Made by a program: the position numbers and the translations under genes
Shown: positions 11,601 to 23,542 of the stretch, one piece after another
Layout: each line of letters opens with the position of its first letter
How positions within the stretch are numbered: the first letter of the stretch is position 1
Source: Owenia fusiformis
Lineage: Eukaryota; Annelida; Polychaeta; Sabellida; Oweniidae
DNA: 64,000 nucleotides
Direction: 5' to 3'
Assembly (NCBI GenBank): GCA_903813345.2
Contig: CAIIXF020000005.1
Coordinates: forward strand, 27,035,375-27,099,374
The notes under the pieces: model-generated
Seen by the model: only the letters and a program-made list of their open reading frames with translations
The model's database searches: none
Told to the model about the DNA's origin: nothing

Positions 11601-13644
11601 TCACGTGTGATATGACAAAATTAGGCTCAATAACATTTATTCAATTTCAGCAAGATTTAAAAAAGTTTTGATTTTAGCAATTTCTACAAAACAGCAATTT
11701 TGGCGAATTCCTGGCTATGGCTATCATGTATCATTTATACTTCCATATTTCCAGGAGTTGAATGCTGCTATAGATTCCATGAAGACTGATGTGACAGACT
11801 CTTTGGTGCAGCAACAAGAACAGCACCAGTCATGTGCAATAGAACAGCAACAACAGGTGCAGCAGCAACAGGGAACAGCGACAGCATGGCTTACTGAGAC
11901 CACTAAAACACTAAATGAATTTGATGATAATGTGAATGTCTTCATACAAGACAACCTGAAAAAAGATCTGCCAACAGGTAAATCATTTCATCCTTAATAC
12001 ACATCATTCATAATACAAATATATAATTCCCATCTTCCACCAGACCTGCCTTGGCTAGGTCGAAGTGGGAGTGTAATTCTATTAAACAAACATACATAAC
12101 TGAAGGGTTCAGGTGCTTTGAGAGCTAGAGGTGTTTCTGTTACAACGGAAATTTTTTAGAAAAGATGTATTTTTCTACGCAATCAATAATTGATTTTAAG
12201 CTTGATTGGAACATGCGTAGAGCTCACATTTCTTCTAAAACTGGAAGTTATGGTGCATTTGTTCCCTAATTTCATTTTCCAAACTCTAATTTCAAGACTT
12301 ATTAAACTCCTTTATGTTTAGGAACTACACCAGAGAGGCGTGAGTTCAGCTACCCCCGTATCCTTGAGAAGACCAAGCCACATGACCAGCTGCTGAGTGC
12401 CTTCAGAGAACAATACCAACTTGAGCAAGCTCTCAGTACGGCACTACCTGATGACTCATACAGTGAACAGAGAAGTGTTGTCATGGATACCTCAAAGAGC
12501 ACAACCCAGAATGAAGTAAGTAGAGTTGTTTATGATATTAATATCATGGCCTCTTGAAAATACCTAGTTTTAATATGTCTCCCAAACCATTCAGTAACAA
12601 AATATTCCAAGAGATTGGACAATGCACTTATAGAAATAGTGTCCCATTCCCTACACTTCAGAATATTAGATATTATAAAATGTGCCATCATTGTTAGTAA
12701 ATACTAAATAAACTAAACCTTACTAACAAATTATCTAAAAAACACAATAGCAATTATGCCTGCACTTTTTCTTTCAGCAGACCAGAATGAGTGTCAGCAG
12801 TGATGCATCTGATATATCACAGTCTAATTTGTCACAGACTAATGTGTCTCAGAATAATGTGTCACAGACTAATGTGTCCCAGACTAATGTGTCCCAGACT
12901 AACGAGTCCCAGACTAATATATCTCAGAGTTCTGAAGTATCCAAACATGAAGAACCAGTACAAGTAGAAGATAAGGTGAGTATTGAGTACTGAGTATTGA
13001 GTACACAAAACTGAAAGTTAGTGTAGGACCACCTTGAAATGACGTCTTCTGCATGTCATTAGGTAGATTAAGATACACATTTTTTTTAAAAACTTGAATG
13101 TGAATGTGGAAATTAATTGTAATCAGGTCCATGGAAACTGAATTGAGAGCGGGACAGTAATCCCTGGGGGGGGGGTCAAAATATTACACGCTCACGTACA
13201 GAATCTCTTAAAAACGTTTAACTTAGCCTCCCTAATAACTTATAATAAACAAGAATCAGATATGACATATTCTTTTAGTGTTTAAACAGGTCGAAGGGAT
13301 CAGAGATCAAGAATTTAGCAAAACTTAAAATAAGTTGTCAAAATATTACTCTTGCGTAACAAGAGATCTAAAATCCATGCATTGTTAGACACTCCATATG
13401 CAACCTATAATTTCAGGAGGACTGCAAGGAGAACATGCCAGCCCCTCAGTCCAGTAAAGTACCCACAAAATCCATCCCTGAGAAACGTGGCAGAAACAAT
13501 TCTGTAAAGAGTACCAAAAAGCTGAAATCTACCCCAAACAAAGCCACACCCGGAAAAATAGACACTGGTAAAACACGCACGACAACTCCAACAAGAGCAA
13601 CGTCAAGAACCCGACTGCCCCTGAGATCAAACCAGCCTTCTTAA
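2687..13644 (+). CDS. KIF11: kinesin-5 / Eg5 mitotic motor, complete, 21 exons
   Basis: Plus-end-directed homotetrameric kinesin that crosslinks and slides antiparallel spindle microtubules. Exons: 2687-2748, 3888-4115, 4580-4721, 4975-5094, 5450-5574, 5885-5975, 6390-6535, 6853-7045, 7455-7631, 7926-8135, 8365-8575, 8799-8971, 9545-9673, 9961-10128, 10479-10621, 10892-10991, 11276-11455, 11755-11977, 12322-12515, 12778-12975, 13417-13644. All have GT-AG sites and compatible phases, giving 1,146 residues (human about 1,056). Motor domain at about 15-365: P-loop GQTGTGKT (99-106), switch I SSRSH (225-229), switch II DLAGSE (258-263), neck [13 protein letters not shown] long coiled-coil stalk follows. 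The BimC box [16 protein letters not shown] has the Cdk1-type Thr about 943. The tail carries an SQTNV-type repeat (about 1018-1057) and a basic end with SRTRLPLR, like human KSRLPLR. The extra length comes mainly from the tail. Exon 12's donor (GTATGT at 8972) was chosen by phase. Identity is very secure. Confidence 0.96.
3048..3326. mobile_element. MULE-like non-autonomous DNA transposon in kinesin intron 1
   Basis: A 279-bp element with terminal inverted repeats TAGTTCAACAAGTTAAACC and its complement at the right end. It is flanked by perfect 9-bp direct repeats CTCAGTCGC at 3039-3047 and 3327-3335. A 9-bp target duplication points to the Mutator-like superfamily. It has no coding capacity, and the intact ends suggest fairly recent insertion. 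Confidence 0.8.
4431..4548 (+). repeat. short MITE-like repeat, copy 2 (kinesin intron 2)
   Basis: Same family as 197-320 in the opposite orientation. It starts with a CACCACAAGTGGTGA hairpin and ends GGCAGGTGGTGACAATG followed by GTTAATGCCTTG, which is shared with the copy at 9136-9280. Confidence 0.65.
5711..5813 (+). repeat. short MITE-like repeat, copy 3 (kinesin intron 5)
   Basis: Same family: GTTGTGTCACCACCAAAAG at the left and TAACAAATGGCTGGTGGTGA near the right end. Confidence 0.65.
9136..9280 (+). repeat. short MITE-like repeat, copy 4 (kinesin intron 12)
   Basis: Same family: ATGTCAC near the left, then GTGACATATTGTTATGGTCT, ending TAACAAATGGTGGTGACAC plus GTTAATGCCTTGTATTTA. It is the most diverged terminal hairpin of the four copies. 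Confidence 0.6.
12814..12933 (+). repeat. coding 15-bp minisatellite, eight SQTN-type pentapeptides
   Basis: Exon 20 of the kinesin gene contains eight 15-bp units encoding [20 protein letters not shown] (three times), ESQTN and ISQSS. Every unit preserves the Ser-Gln pair. There are synonymous and non-synonymous differences between units but no frame break. Confidence 0.95.
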
Positions 13645-15813
13645 AATGTAACACATGCTCTTTCCATCAACTATATGTGTTACAACTTTGAACTGTATGT
13701 GTTCTGTCTATGAACTGTACATGTTCTGACTATGAACTGTATGTGTCCTGTCTATGAACTATACATGCTCTGACTATGAACTGTGCATATTCTGACTATG
13801 AACTGAAATGTGTTCTGAACTGAACTGATAATCATGAAGAAAATTGGTGAAGGTTCTGTTTTCTGTATATTCAATAGCAATATTTATTTACGCTTTAATA
13901 GTCTGTAACTATGCCATATTATTGCTCTATATGTACAGTGTAATCACAATATCATTGAGTAAGAAGTCTGAACATGCGATGTTATAATAATTAAGTGTTA
14001 TAGTTCGCTTTGCTAGGAAGTTTTAATTTTGCTCCAGGGACATGACCCCAAAATGGGTGAATTTGATTGTGGGGGAGGGGGTCCAGAAATTTGATACAAT
14101 GCAAGATGAAGGAGGTTTATGGTTCTGTGAAAATAGAATCAACACTTTTAGTAAAGTATTTAAGAATGAAAGAATGAGCTCACATGATGCAGTTGTCATA
14201 ACCAGCTGATCATTTCTGTGTATATACTCGTACATATGTGTATCATATCTGTGTATATACTCGTACATTTGTGTATCAATTCTAAAGCCATTGATCCATA
14301 TTTCCATTAGATCTGAATTCCTTACAGTGCAGTGATGTCTATTGTAGACTAATAAATGTAGGGTATGATTGTAAAATTACAGTATGATCCATTGCATATG
14401 GAGTGGGAACATAATCATAGATGTTCCATTGTTATTTGGTCCCATTTAATCTGAACCACCCTGTATATACTCAGATGATTTGCAATGCTGAAACCAACTG
14501 AGTGTTTGAATTAATTTCAATATGGTGCTCTAATATATTGTCATACGAGGGTTGTCCCATAAGTAATGAACTAATTGTCCTTAACCAATCCTCATACTTG
14601 TGTTCCTCCAAGTTTAAAGAATGGAATTTTGTGTTCAATTCAACTATAAATGCATGCATCCGATATGTAATTTAATCACAATAATCATGCATATTAACGT
14701 CAATAGTTTTTCACAAAACAAAGCAAATAAAATATATCGTTGTAACTAAGATGTAGACTTGTACACAAGCATACAAATATATATAACTTGCTACACGCAT
14801 ATATACATTTGTGATTAGGCTTATGACATGTATCTATGATTATACATATACTCACGGCACATGTAAAGTGTTCATGTATATTTTGTTCCAATTCCTACAC
14901 TTTAAAGAAGCATAATTCATGAAAATACCTGTGTTTAGTTAAGATATAAATACATGCATACAGCAAACACACACCCTACATACAAAATCTGACGTAATAT
15001 TGTGAAATATTAGCCACGGTGGTTTTAACCATCAAAAACTAATCTTTTGTATATTTGATAATAAAGTATCAATTTTAGCTTGTAAATATGTATTTTATTA
15101 TGATTAATACAATTGTCTATATTATATATAGAAAAACAAAATATTTATATTTTGTGGTTTATTCACTATATTAGCAGGGTTATATCTTGTAAACCAAAGT
15201 TCTACCTTATTACATGATCTTGCAAATTGCGAACTGCATCATAATCAGATAATGTAAGGTATGGTATGGGATTGTAGACTTTAAAAATGTCCCTATACTA
15301 ATAAGATATAAAGGATAGGTATCGATATGGCGAACTGAAAGGAACAAAAACAATTGCACTAAAAACAAAAAATGTTTGGTTATATAAATAATTTTTGCAT
15401 TAAATTGTTGTCAATCAGTGATCATTACATAAAGGATTCATCCCAAATACAGGCATCAACCACCAATACTTTTTGGTTGGTCCATCTGTGGATAATTTTG
15501 AGGTAAATGTCTACTATGTGTCTGAACCACTACTCATATCCAATTCATGGGGATCTGTGCCAATAATTTAGATGATTGGTCCCTGCTCCTACTTTTACCT
15601 TGTTTTGTAGAAATCAGCTTTTTTTGTCACCATGTGAGCCCATCTAATTAATGTAGCCATTTTTGAATATTTGAAAAATTCTCTTTTTGATAAACGAAAC
15701 ATCCTGCATTAAGCACTAAATGATAATATACTCCCACAGCTGTTAGATTTGAGCAAATTGATTTCACTGTCAAATTCTGTGCAATAAAAGCTATATGTGT
15801 TACTCCTATGTAT
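13645..15813. other. 3' UTR of kinesin-5 and intergenic sequence
   Basis: Tandem 22-bp repeats lie just after the stop codon (13690-13815). An AATAAA at 14351 is a possible polyadenylation signal. AT-rich sequence with no exon follows. Fragments such as CACCCTGTATATAC near 14458 resemble mariner-type ends but no pair was found. Confidence 0.5.
13690..13815 (+). repeat. 22-bp tandem repeat in kinesin 3' UTR
   Basis: About six copies of a unit like GAACTGTATGTGTTCTGTCT plus AT, alternating GTATGTG and GTACATG versions. It lies immediately downstream of the stop codon and so is probably transcribed. Confidence 0.85.
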
Positions 15814-17908
15814 TCACGCCTCTGAACTCTCTCCAATAGTGAATACAAGTTTAGGCTTTGCCGCCCCCTGCATCCCATCCCCTCCCCCTGATGGTCCCAT
15901 TTCATGGAAACTGTCCCGCATCCTGTGATGCCCCGAAACATAGAGACTGGTCATATTCCGACCATGCAGAGAGAGCAACTCAAGCACAGCAATGAAGCCT
16001 CCAATGAGTGTAAAGAACAGTGCCATGGTTTCAAAGTAGAAACAATAACAGAGCCTTGCGTTAAGATTCTCAACAGCAGGTTTGGATTTCTCTGAAAATA
16101 AAATGACTGCGGCCAGCAGGAGTATCACTGCAAATAGAAAATAGAAATATTCTAGTTTGATCTTGAAATGTATCAAAGATGTTAACTTGAATACAGTAAG
16201 ACCTGTCCAAGTGGAACACCTTTGGTACCTCGAAAAAGTATTCCACTAGGGAGGTGTTACACTTATAGAGGTTTATTTAACATTGGAACTCTGAAAAGTG
16301 TTCCGCTAAGCACTATTTCAGGCAGAGGTGTTCCACTTTATAGGTTTCACTTTATTTCATTTGTACCTGATTGTGGTCAAAGGTGAAATCACCATATATG
16401 GGGAGGGCCCGCATGGAGCATGGGCACTCTCCATTGGAGAGGTGGGTTGGGTAAGGGTTCTAAAGGGGTATGGGAGTTGAGTTCCCATGGGGCATGAGGA
16501 TGTGGGTTCCCATTAGCATGAGTGCTACTTGCAAATATCTCTCTTGGATAAACATATAGCCCTTCAAATATAGGTGAGGGGAAGAGGGAAAATGAGTGAA
16601 TGATTATGTAACAATAAGGGGACGGAGGCTTGATGAATCAATTGACATTGGTATTTTCATCAAATCCAAGTGGCTGATAATGCACCCATAAACCTGGCTA
16701 AACCTCTGTATTTGTAAAATAAATTCTATGAATAAAAAAGCCTGGCTGGTAAACAGATCTATGAAAAATAAAAGTTATCCTTAATGATCCAGAGTGCTTT
16801 TAAAAACTATTTCAATGAAAGAAAAACAGGGTAAGAGGTACCTGATATTGCAGATAGGCCTATGATGATGGCCACAGAGAACTGCTTCTTGTAAACCCTC
16901 TCCCATAGTAGGTACACAAAGGTGGAGATAGTTGCCAAAAATGCAAACGATGCAGCAGCAATTGTCAATCCTTTGACTGCACTTAACCATTGTTGACCTG
17001 TGAAACCTGGTAAATGGAGATGATAAAAAATAAGAAATACACTGATTTGTGTATAACATAAGCATGAAAACTGACATATAAGAAATTAAAATAGCAATGT
17101 TTTACTTTTTCAGTTTTCTACAGGGTTGGTCAAAATTAGATTTGACTCATTGATTTGTCACGCAGAATTTGGTCTATCAGTTTTGCTTTCTTGATGGTAT
17201 TTCCTTATTGGTTAAAATACCTTCCCAATGCTTATATTTTTATCAAAATGAATATAAATGTGTTTCTGATAGACTGCTTAAATGTCCATCCAGTTCCAAT
17301 AAACAGCACTGCTAAAATCACTAAGATTTTGACATCACCTATTATCTGATTATCCCAAAACCGAGTTTGGTACTCCCATCTATTGTCTTTTAACCACCTG
17401 GTCTTTCTTATTCAAATTGTGCTAGAGATGTAATTAAGCCACCGAAGGATAAATTGTTTAATTCATTGCTGCATTCCCTTTAAAAATATTATTGAAATCT
17501 ATGCGTCATGAAAAATAAAAAATGTAGATGTTTTTTTGGCCCACCCTGTAGTTATCCTTCCTAAAATATCCTAAAACCAGCGAAAGAGTTGAAATTAGGG
17601 AGCGAGCACAATCATAGATTTTAAAATGCTCATTCTGGTTAAATAGAAACCTTTTGATGCTTACCCATTACATCTCCATAACCTTCACACTTCTCAATTA
17701 CTTTTAAATATTTCTTAATCTTGCAGCTCCCCCATAGGCCTTGTGTATAATAGTAGCTGCCCAAGAGATCCACCTTGTCTCGCTCCTCTCCATCCAATAT
17801 CATCCATCCTGGGAGGATTATCGCAACTAACTGTGTCACGGCTCCTGCACAAAGCGCCACAAACGCTAACGGTGGCACAATATCATAAGTGGGCTTAACC
17901 AACCCCAT
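15814..17908 (-). CDS. claudin/PMP22/EMP-family four-helix membrane protein, complete, 3 exons
   Basis: Exons on the minus strand are 17665-17908, 16842-17006 and 15814-16127. They join in frame to 240 residues with a start at 17908 and a TGA stop. Helix 1 is VPPLAFVALCAGAVTQLVAI. Extracellular loop 1 carries the family signature GLWGSCKIKKYLKVIEKC (W-x-GLW-x2-C ... C). Helix 2 is GLTIAAASFAFLATISTFVY, helix 3 FSVAIIIGLSAISVILLLAA, and helix 4 is around ALFFTLIGGFIAVLELLSL. The family includes claudins (paracellular junctions), PMP22/EMPs and calcium-channel gamma subunits. The sequence alone does not say which, although the layout is typical of invertebrate claudin-like proteins. The cytoplasmic tail of about 45 residues is Gly-rich (GPSGGGDGMQG) and ends SSEA, with no classical PDZ-binding end. 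Confidence 0.8.
17121..17548. mobile_element. mariner-type MITE in the claudin-like gene's intron 1
   Basis: Left end TA|CAGGGTTGGTCAAAA and right end TTTTTTTGGCCCACCCTG|TA form a terminal inverted repeat between TA dinucleotides. This is the hallmark of Tc1/mariner insertions. The 428-bp body has no transposase frame. Confidence 0.65.
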
Positions 17909-19386
17909 TATTCAGTTTTTGATACTCCTATGTATTACCAAGTGTCAGGTTTTACTTGGCTTAATTGGTTAAGTCCTTCACATAGTGCATAGTCTTTGAG
18001 AACTTACAATCTTGTAGATAAATGTTCATGTATTGTAATGCCTTGAAGAACTGTTCAATTGATAAAGATAATATTATTTTCAAAGTCAACAAATATATTC
18101 CTGTACATGTAAAGTCTTAAAATGATAACATTGTTCAACAATGTAAAGCACACCTTCTCTCCATAGCTTAAAGTGGCAATATACTTTACTTGATATCTTA
18201 ATAATATTTTACAGGTCCTAAGTATAGTTTCTTCATGTGATTGAATAAAATGATTTTCATTATATAACAAGCTTATTAGTCTCCATACCCTTATATCTCA
18301 GATACATCTGCTGTCTTATTCATTTGCTTCATATTCAAGTTGAAAAGGATGCATATGTCTCAAGAACTACCCTTTGTAGGCCTGCTTAACTCTTGAATCA
18401 ATTAGAAGTTAATATAGTTTTGGATCTTATTGAAAAACTAATATAACAAACTGCGACAGTAATGGTTTTCATCAGGACATTAAGATTTAATATGTAACTC
18501 ATTTTGAATTTTATTAAAACTTAGGACGTTGTCTCTTTAAATTGGTTTCAAAACAACTGTCATGAAATTTCTGTTCTTGTACAGTGAAACGTGTTCCCAG
18601 TTAGCAAGTTTCTTTAAGTGGGTGCTAAACTCTTTATTATCCATGTTAAAATCACACTTACAGGTAGCAAAACAAAAAATGAACTGTGTTTTATTTTTAA
18701 GAATGAACAGTTGTAACAAAGAAAAGTGAATTCTTTTTCTATTGTTTTTTTAAGAATGTACACTTGGCACTCTATAAAAAACCAGCGTGGCACAAAAGAG
18801 GATTGACAGTGTTTGATAGTTTGCAAAGTTTCCATCATTTAAAAACAATATAAAAATGTACATGTACCCTTCTCTTGTTACTGTGCATTCTTTAGAATAA
18901 AACAATCTATCAATTTTTGTTGCTATCTACATTATTGATCTCATCTTACTTACAAATATTCTGCTATATTCAAATTCAATGTTCACATCTGGACAACGCA
19001 GACTCCTGAGGTCAATGCAACCACCTCCTATTGTTATTACAATTATTAATTGGCTACATAATAAGAAGATTTAATCAATAAGAGCCAGGGTAACTAGGAG
19101 CCTGGTTGCAGTTTGCACGCTTCACAGTTTGAATAGTCATACAAAAGAAATCAAATTTTCCAGATTAGATCATAAAGACCATCTAAGTTTAATAGACCAT
19201 TTGCCTTTGATAAGAATCAGTGTGTGATTTAAGTTAGATAATACATTCAGATTAGACCTGCGGCCCGCAGTTATTATTTCTTATAAAATCTAATCCTCAT
19301 GCATTATCCTTAACCTAATAAGAGCAAAGTGTAACTTATTCTTAAATGCAGACAACGAGCTTAAAATTTTACAAGAACACAAATGT
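17909..19386. other. intergenic, no gene seen
   Basis: AT-rich sequence upstream of the claudin-like start. No exon with convincing splice sites, RNA gene or clear repeat was recognised. Confidence 0.5.
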
Positions 19387-20957
19387 GTACAATATGTCCC
19401 CACCTATGGGTGATCTCGTCAAATGGTTATCCTAAAAATGAGTAGACAAGACTTTACCGACACAATTTGAGGACGGAGAATCCAAAATGCCCACCTTAAA
19501 ATTTATCAAGAATGCCAAAAAATTAGTCAGTTCTAAATTTTCATACTAAGAACCACCCCTGAAAATTTGAAATTGATCCGTCACACAGTTAACCAGAAAA
19601 CATGTAAACAAGACTTTACAGACAAGATTTGAGGACAGAAAATGGCTGCCTTGACATTTATCCAGAATGCCAAAAACTAATCTGTTCTAGATTTTCATAC
19701 TAAGAATCATCCCTGAAAATTTGAAATTGATCTACCAAACAGTTCACCTGGAAATGTGTAGACAAGACTTTACAGACGAGATTTTAAGACAGATAATCCA
19801 AAATGGCTGCCTTGACATTTACCCAGAATGCCCAAAAACTAATGAGTTCTAGATTTTCATACTAAGAATCATCCCTGAAAATTTGAAATTGATCTACCTA
19901 ACGGTTCACCTAAAAACGCGTAGACAAGACTTTACAGGCAAGATTTTAAGACGGAAAATCCAAAATGGCTGCCTTGACATTTATCCAGAATGCCAAAAAA
20001 CTAATCAGATCTAGATTCTTATACTGAGAATCATCCCTGAAAATTTGAAATTGATCTACCAAATGGTTCACCTGAAAATGCGTAGACAAAACTTTACGGG
20101 CAAGATTTTAAGACGGAAAATCCAAAATGGCTGCCTTGACATTTAACCAGAATGCCAAAAAACTAATCAGATCTCAATTTTCATACTGAGAATCATCCCT
20201 GAAAATTTGAAATTGATCTACCAAACGGTTCACCTGAAAATGGGTAGACAAGACTTTACAGACAAGATTTTAGGACGGAAAATCCAAAATGGCTGCCTTG
20301 ACATTTACCCAGAATGCCCAAAAACTAATCAGATCTGGATTCTTATACTAAGAATCATCCCTGAAAATTTGAAATTGATCTACCGAACGGTTCACCTGAA
20401 AACGCGCAGACAAGACTTTACAGACAAGATTTTAGGATGGAAAAATCCAAAATGGCCGACAATAAAAAAGTGATTATGAGTTTTTGCTGAAATCTTTTTA
20501 CAAAATTATCACATATAACTACTGTTAACAATAACATAGGCTTTTACAACAAAGTACACCTGAAATTATTTATAAAGCTACTAAAAAGTTAAAGTATGAA
20601 AACTGAAAAACACCATTCAATATGATACAAAGTATTATCGTGCGCTGACTTTTCTTAAAACATTCAAAATGGCTGACATGACTGAGCTAACAGGTCCAAA
20701 ACCTAATCAGATCTAGAATGAAGTGAGCTGAACAAGATGTTAACGTTTTAAAAGCAACTGTGAAGCCATTTTTCTTAAAGTTTGCAGACAAGGATTTCAG
20801 CATTTGACTTCAAAATGGCCGACAGGAAGTAGGTATCGAGTTAATTTTTTTTCATCCACATCTGTATGCACTCATAAGTTATCCCTGAAAATTTGAAGGT
20901 GATATCTGTAGCGGTTTTGGAGAAAACTGCCGGACGTACGGACAGACAGACGGACAG

Positions 20958-20988
<31 letters not shown>

Positions 20989-21046
20989 GACAGACGGACG
21001 CGCCTAGGCCGACAATATGGCCCCACACTATGTGGTGGGGACATAA
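19387..21046 (+). mobile_element. pearl/CvA-like non-autonomous element with core tandem repeats
   Basis: Left end CAATATGTCCCCACCTATGG. Then about six tandem cores of 150-164 bp, each with GAAAATTTGAAATTGATC, GACAAGACTTTACAGAC and AATCCAAAATGGCTGCC. Then a degenerate core, a (GACA/GACG)n microsatellite at about 20938-21000, and a terminal hairpin CCCCACACTATGTGGTGGGG. The order left flank, core repeats, ACGG/ACAG microsatellite and hairpin end matches the pearl elements known from oysters and other bivalves. These have been related to rolling-circle Helentron-type elements. No coding capacity. Confidence 0.7.
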
Positions 21047-21467
21047 TAAAACGGTGCTAAAATTGGATTTAAAAAATATTTGTAGTTGCTTACATTGAAA
21101 AGGTGTTCACATGTTCAGGTTTAACTGTGCACCATTTGTACATAAAGCCTAAAAACAGTATCTACATAGTTCTTAAATTACAGTTTTGTTTGAAATTGTA
21201 GAATGACCTTAAAACCAGATATTCTGTTATTTGATCTGTAGTCCAGCAGACAAAGTTCTTTTATCAAGTGAAAACAATAGGTACAATAGGCTATCTGTTA
21301 CTCCATGAAATCTGTTGAGTACCAGTAAGTGTGGAATTTTCACAACAGAATTGCAGTTTTATCTCAGATTTTATTTCAATTTGAAACAATGAAAACTACA
21401 GACAAACATCAGGGCAGATTTTCAACAATGTAATTTGTGAAGTTTATTTAATGTATAGCAGCTTTTT

Positions 21468-22031
21468 AAGGTAGGCAGAGTGCCTGATATATGACACAAT
21501 TTAAGGAAGGCAGAGTGCCTGATATATGACACAATTTAAGGTAGGCAGAGGGCCTGATATATGACACAATTTAAGGTAGGCAGAGTGCCTGATATATGAC
21601 ACAATTTAAGGTAGGCAGAGTGCCTGATATATGACACAATTTAAGGTAGCCAGAGTGCCTGATATATGACACAATTTAAGGTAGGCAGAGTGCCTGATAT
21701 ATGACACAATTTAAGGTAGGCAGAGTGCCTGATATATGACACAATTTAAGGTAGCCAGAGTACCTGATATATGACACAATTTAAGGTAGCCAGAGTGCCT
21801 GATATATGAAACAATTTAAGGTAGACAGAGTGCCTGATATATGAAACAATTTAAGGTAGACAGAGTGTCTGATATATTGAATAAACAATTTAAGGTTGGC
21901 AGAGTGCCTGATATATTACAAAATTTAAGGTAGGCAAAGTACCTGATATATGAAACAATTTAAGGTAGGTAAAGTGCCCGATATATGACATAGCTTATGG
22001 TAGACATAGTACTTGATATATAAAACAATTT
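21468..22031 (+). repeat. 35-bp tandem satellite, about 16 copies
   Basis: Unit of 35 bp beginning AAGGTAGGCAGAGTGCCTGA and continuing TATATGACACAATTT. The left copies are nearly identical. Copies on the right carry more substitutions and one small insertion, so the array decays toward 22030. Confidence 0.95.
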
Positions 22032-23542
22032 CTGCTATACAGTGTTAACATTATTTTACATAATTTATGGATTTATTATTTAACATAGCTCATTAATTTT
22101 ATAATATATAATTATGAAATATTTTCAACATGATTTCCATTTAATTACAATATCATCAATTGCACAACAATTAGCATTATTTCAGTTCAATCAATAAATA
22201 AAGCCATCAAAATGAATGTAATAAATACACATATTTATATAAATTAAAACATGTTTTGTAATGTACATGTACATGGTCACTATCCTATGTTGAACTAGCA
22301 ATGAAAAACAGTATAAATTGTTCACGAATCGCATCGAACATCTTGCCAAGCATCAGAATTGACAAACTGTCAAAAAATAATGTCAAAATCCCTGTTACTT
22401 TTCGAGCTATAGCAAACACATAAAACAATGCATAAAATGGCCACCATTTCTTAAGTTTTGGACTAAATTATCAAGTTATTGAATGATTTGAAGTGCAATA
22501 CAGGCTATATTGAGCTCGAGAAATTCTGTATCGGCACGAGACAAAGTCAAGTACCAAACAGAATATTGAGAGCACAATTTATCCTGTATTGGACTTCAAA
22601 TCATTCTATAACTTAGTATATTGTCCAAAAATTAAGGACCTTACTAAGGTTTTGTTCTGTATTGCTACGAAGATGATCAATTCCTAACCAATACAAGGTT
22701 ACAGATCCAAATACAGATTGGAAAAGCACAGGAAATGACCTATCAGAGGTCTTCATTTTATCAAAGAGGTCTTCATTTTATCAATCATATGATAAAGTAA
22801 CTTATTGCAGTGTAACAGTTCTAACGAAAATTTCTTAAAAATAACAACAAAACTACAGCCATTTAGAGATGAAAAGCCATTTGAAGCTTTCAGCAGAAAA
22901 TGTACTTTGATAGGGTATATGTGTATAAAATATGAATGAACAAATAATATTAGAGATATCGCCTGGATCAACAACACAGATATAACTTTGTTCGAGGATA
23001 ATTATGTTATCGCATTACTGTATCTGTCTTTAATTTGGCGACCGTTTTATTTTTGGCGAATTCAAAAAATCGCCAAACTTCGCAAAAATCCTGATAATTT
23101 TTTTTTCGTTCAGAGCACTTCCAGTTATAAGAAAGATGGTGCTGGGGAAACTTAACAGGATCGACTAGCCATCGCTGAGGCATCAAATAATAACATACGC
23201 AACATTTCACAATATCAAAGTCTGGAGGGAGGGTCATATGAATATATCTTTCCTTTATTAGGATTCAGGTACAGTATGCATAATCAATGTTTTGTGGTTT
23301 ACCCCTTGCAAAATGCCAAGTTAAATAGATATGAGACTTATCCCCTTGAAAAAGCACCAAATCAAATAAACGCCAATATGTCTGATATCCCAAACCGCCA
23401 AATTAAGTAGCGCCAAACTAAAGATGAATACAGTATTTGTCATGATTTGCTTCTTTGACATTTCAAAATCCTTTTACCAATATATTCCAAATATAGTCTC
23501 TTATATATACCCGTAACTATGGGTATTATAGAAATAAGAGTC
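22032..23542. other. 3' flank of the zinc-finger gene
   Basis: AT-rich, no exon seen. Contains the MITE-like element at 23016-23435 and a short direct duplication (GAGGTCTTCATTTTATCAA) near 22746-22782. Confidence 0.5.
23016..23435. mobile_element. MITE with TACTGTAT...TTTGGCG terminal inverted repeats
   Basis: Left end TACTGTATCTGTCTTTAATT and right end CTAAAGATGAATACAGTA are inverted copies with a few mismatches. They are followed inward by TTGGCG-rich arms (AATTTGGCG and CGCCAAA). No coding capacity. Confidence 0.5.

Noticed and set aside
20841-21044. Minus-strand frame rich in RLSVCLSV repeats
   Set aside because: Translation of the (GACA/GACG)n microsatellite of the pearl-like element.
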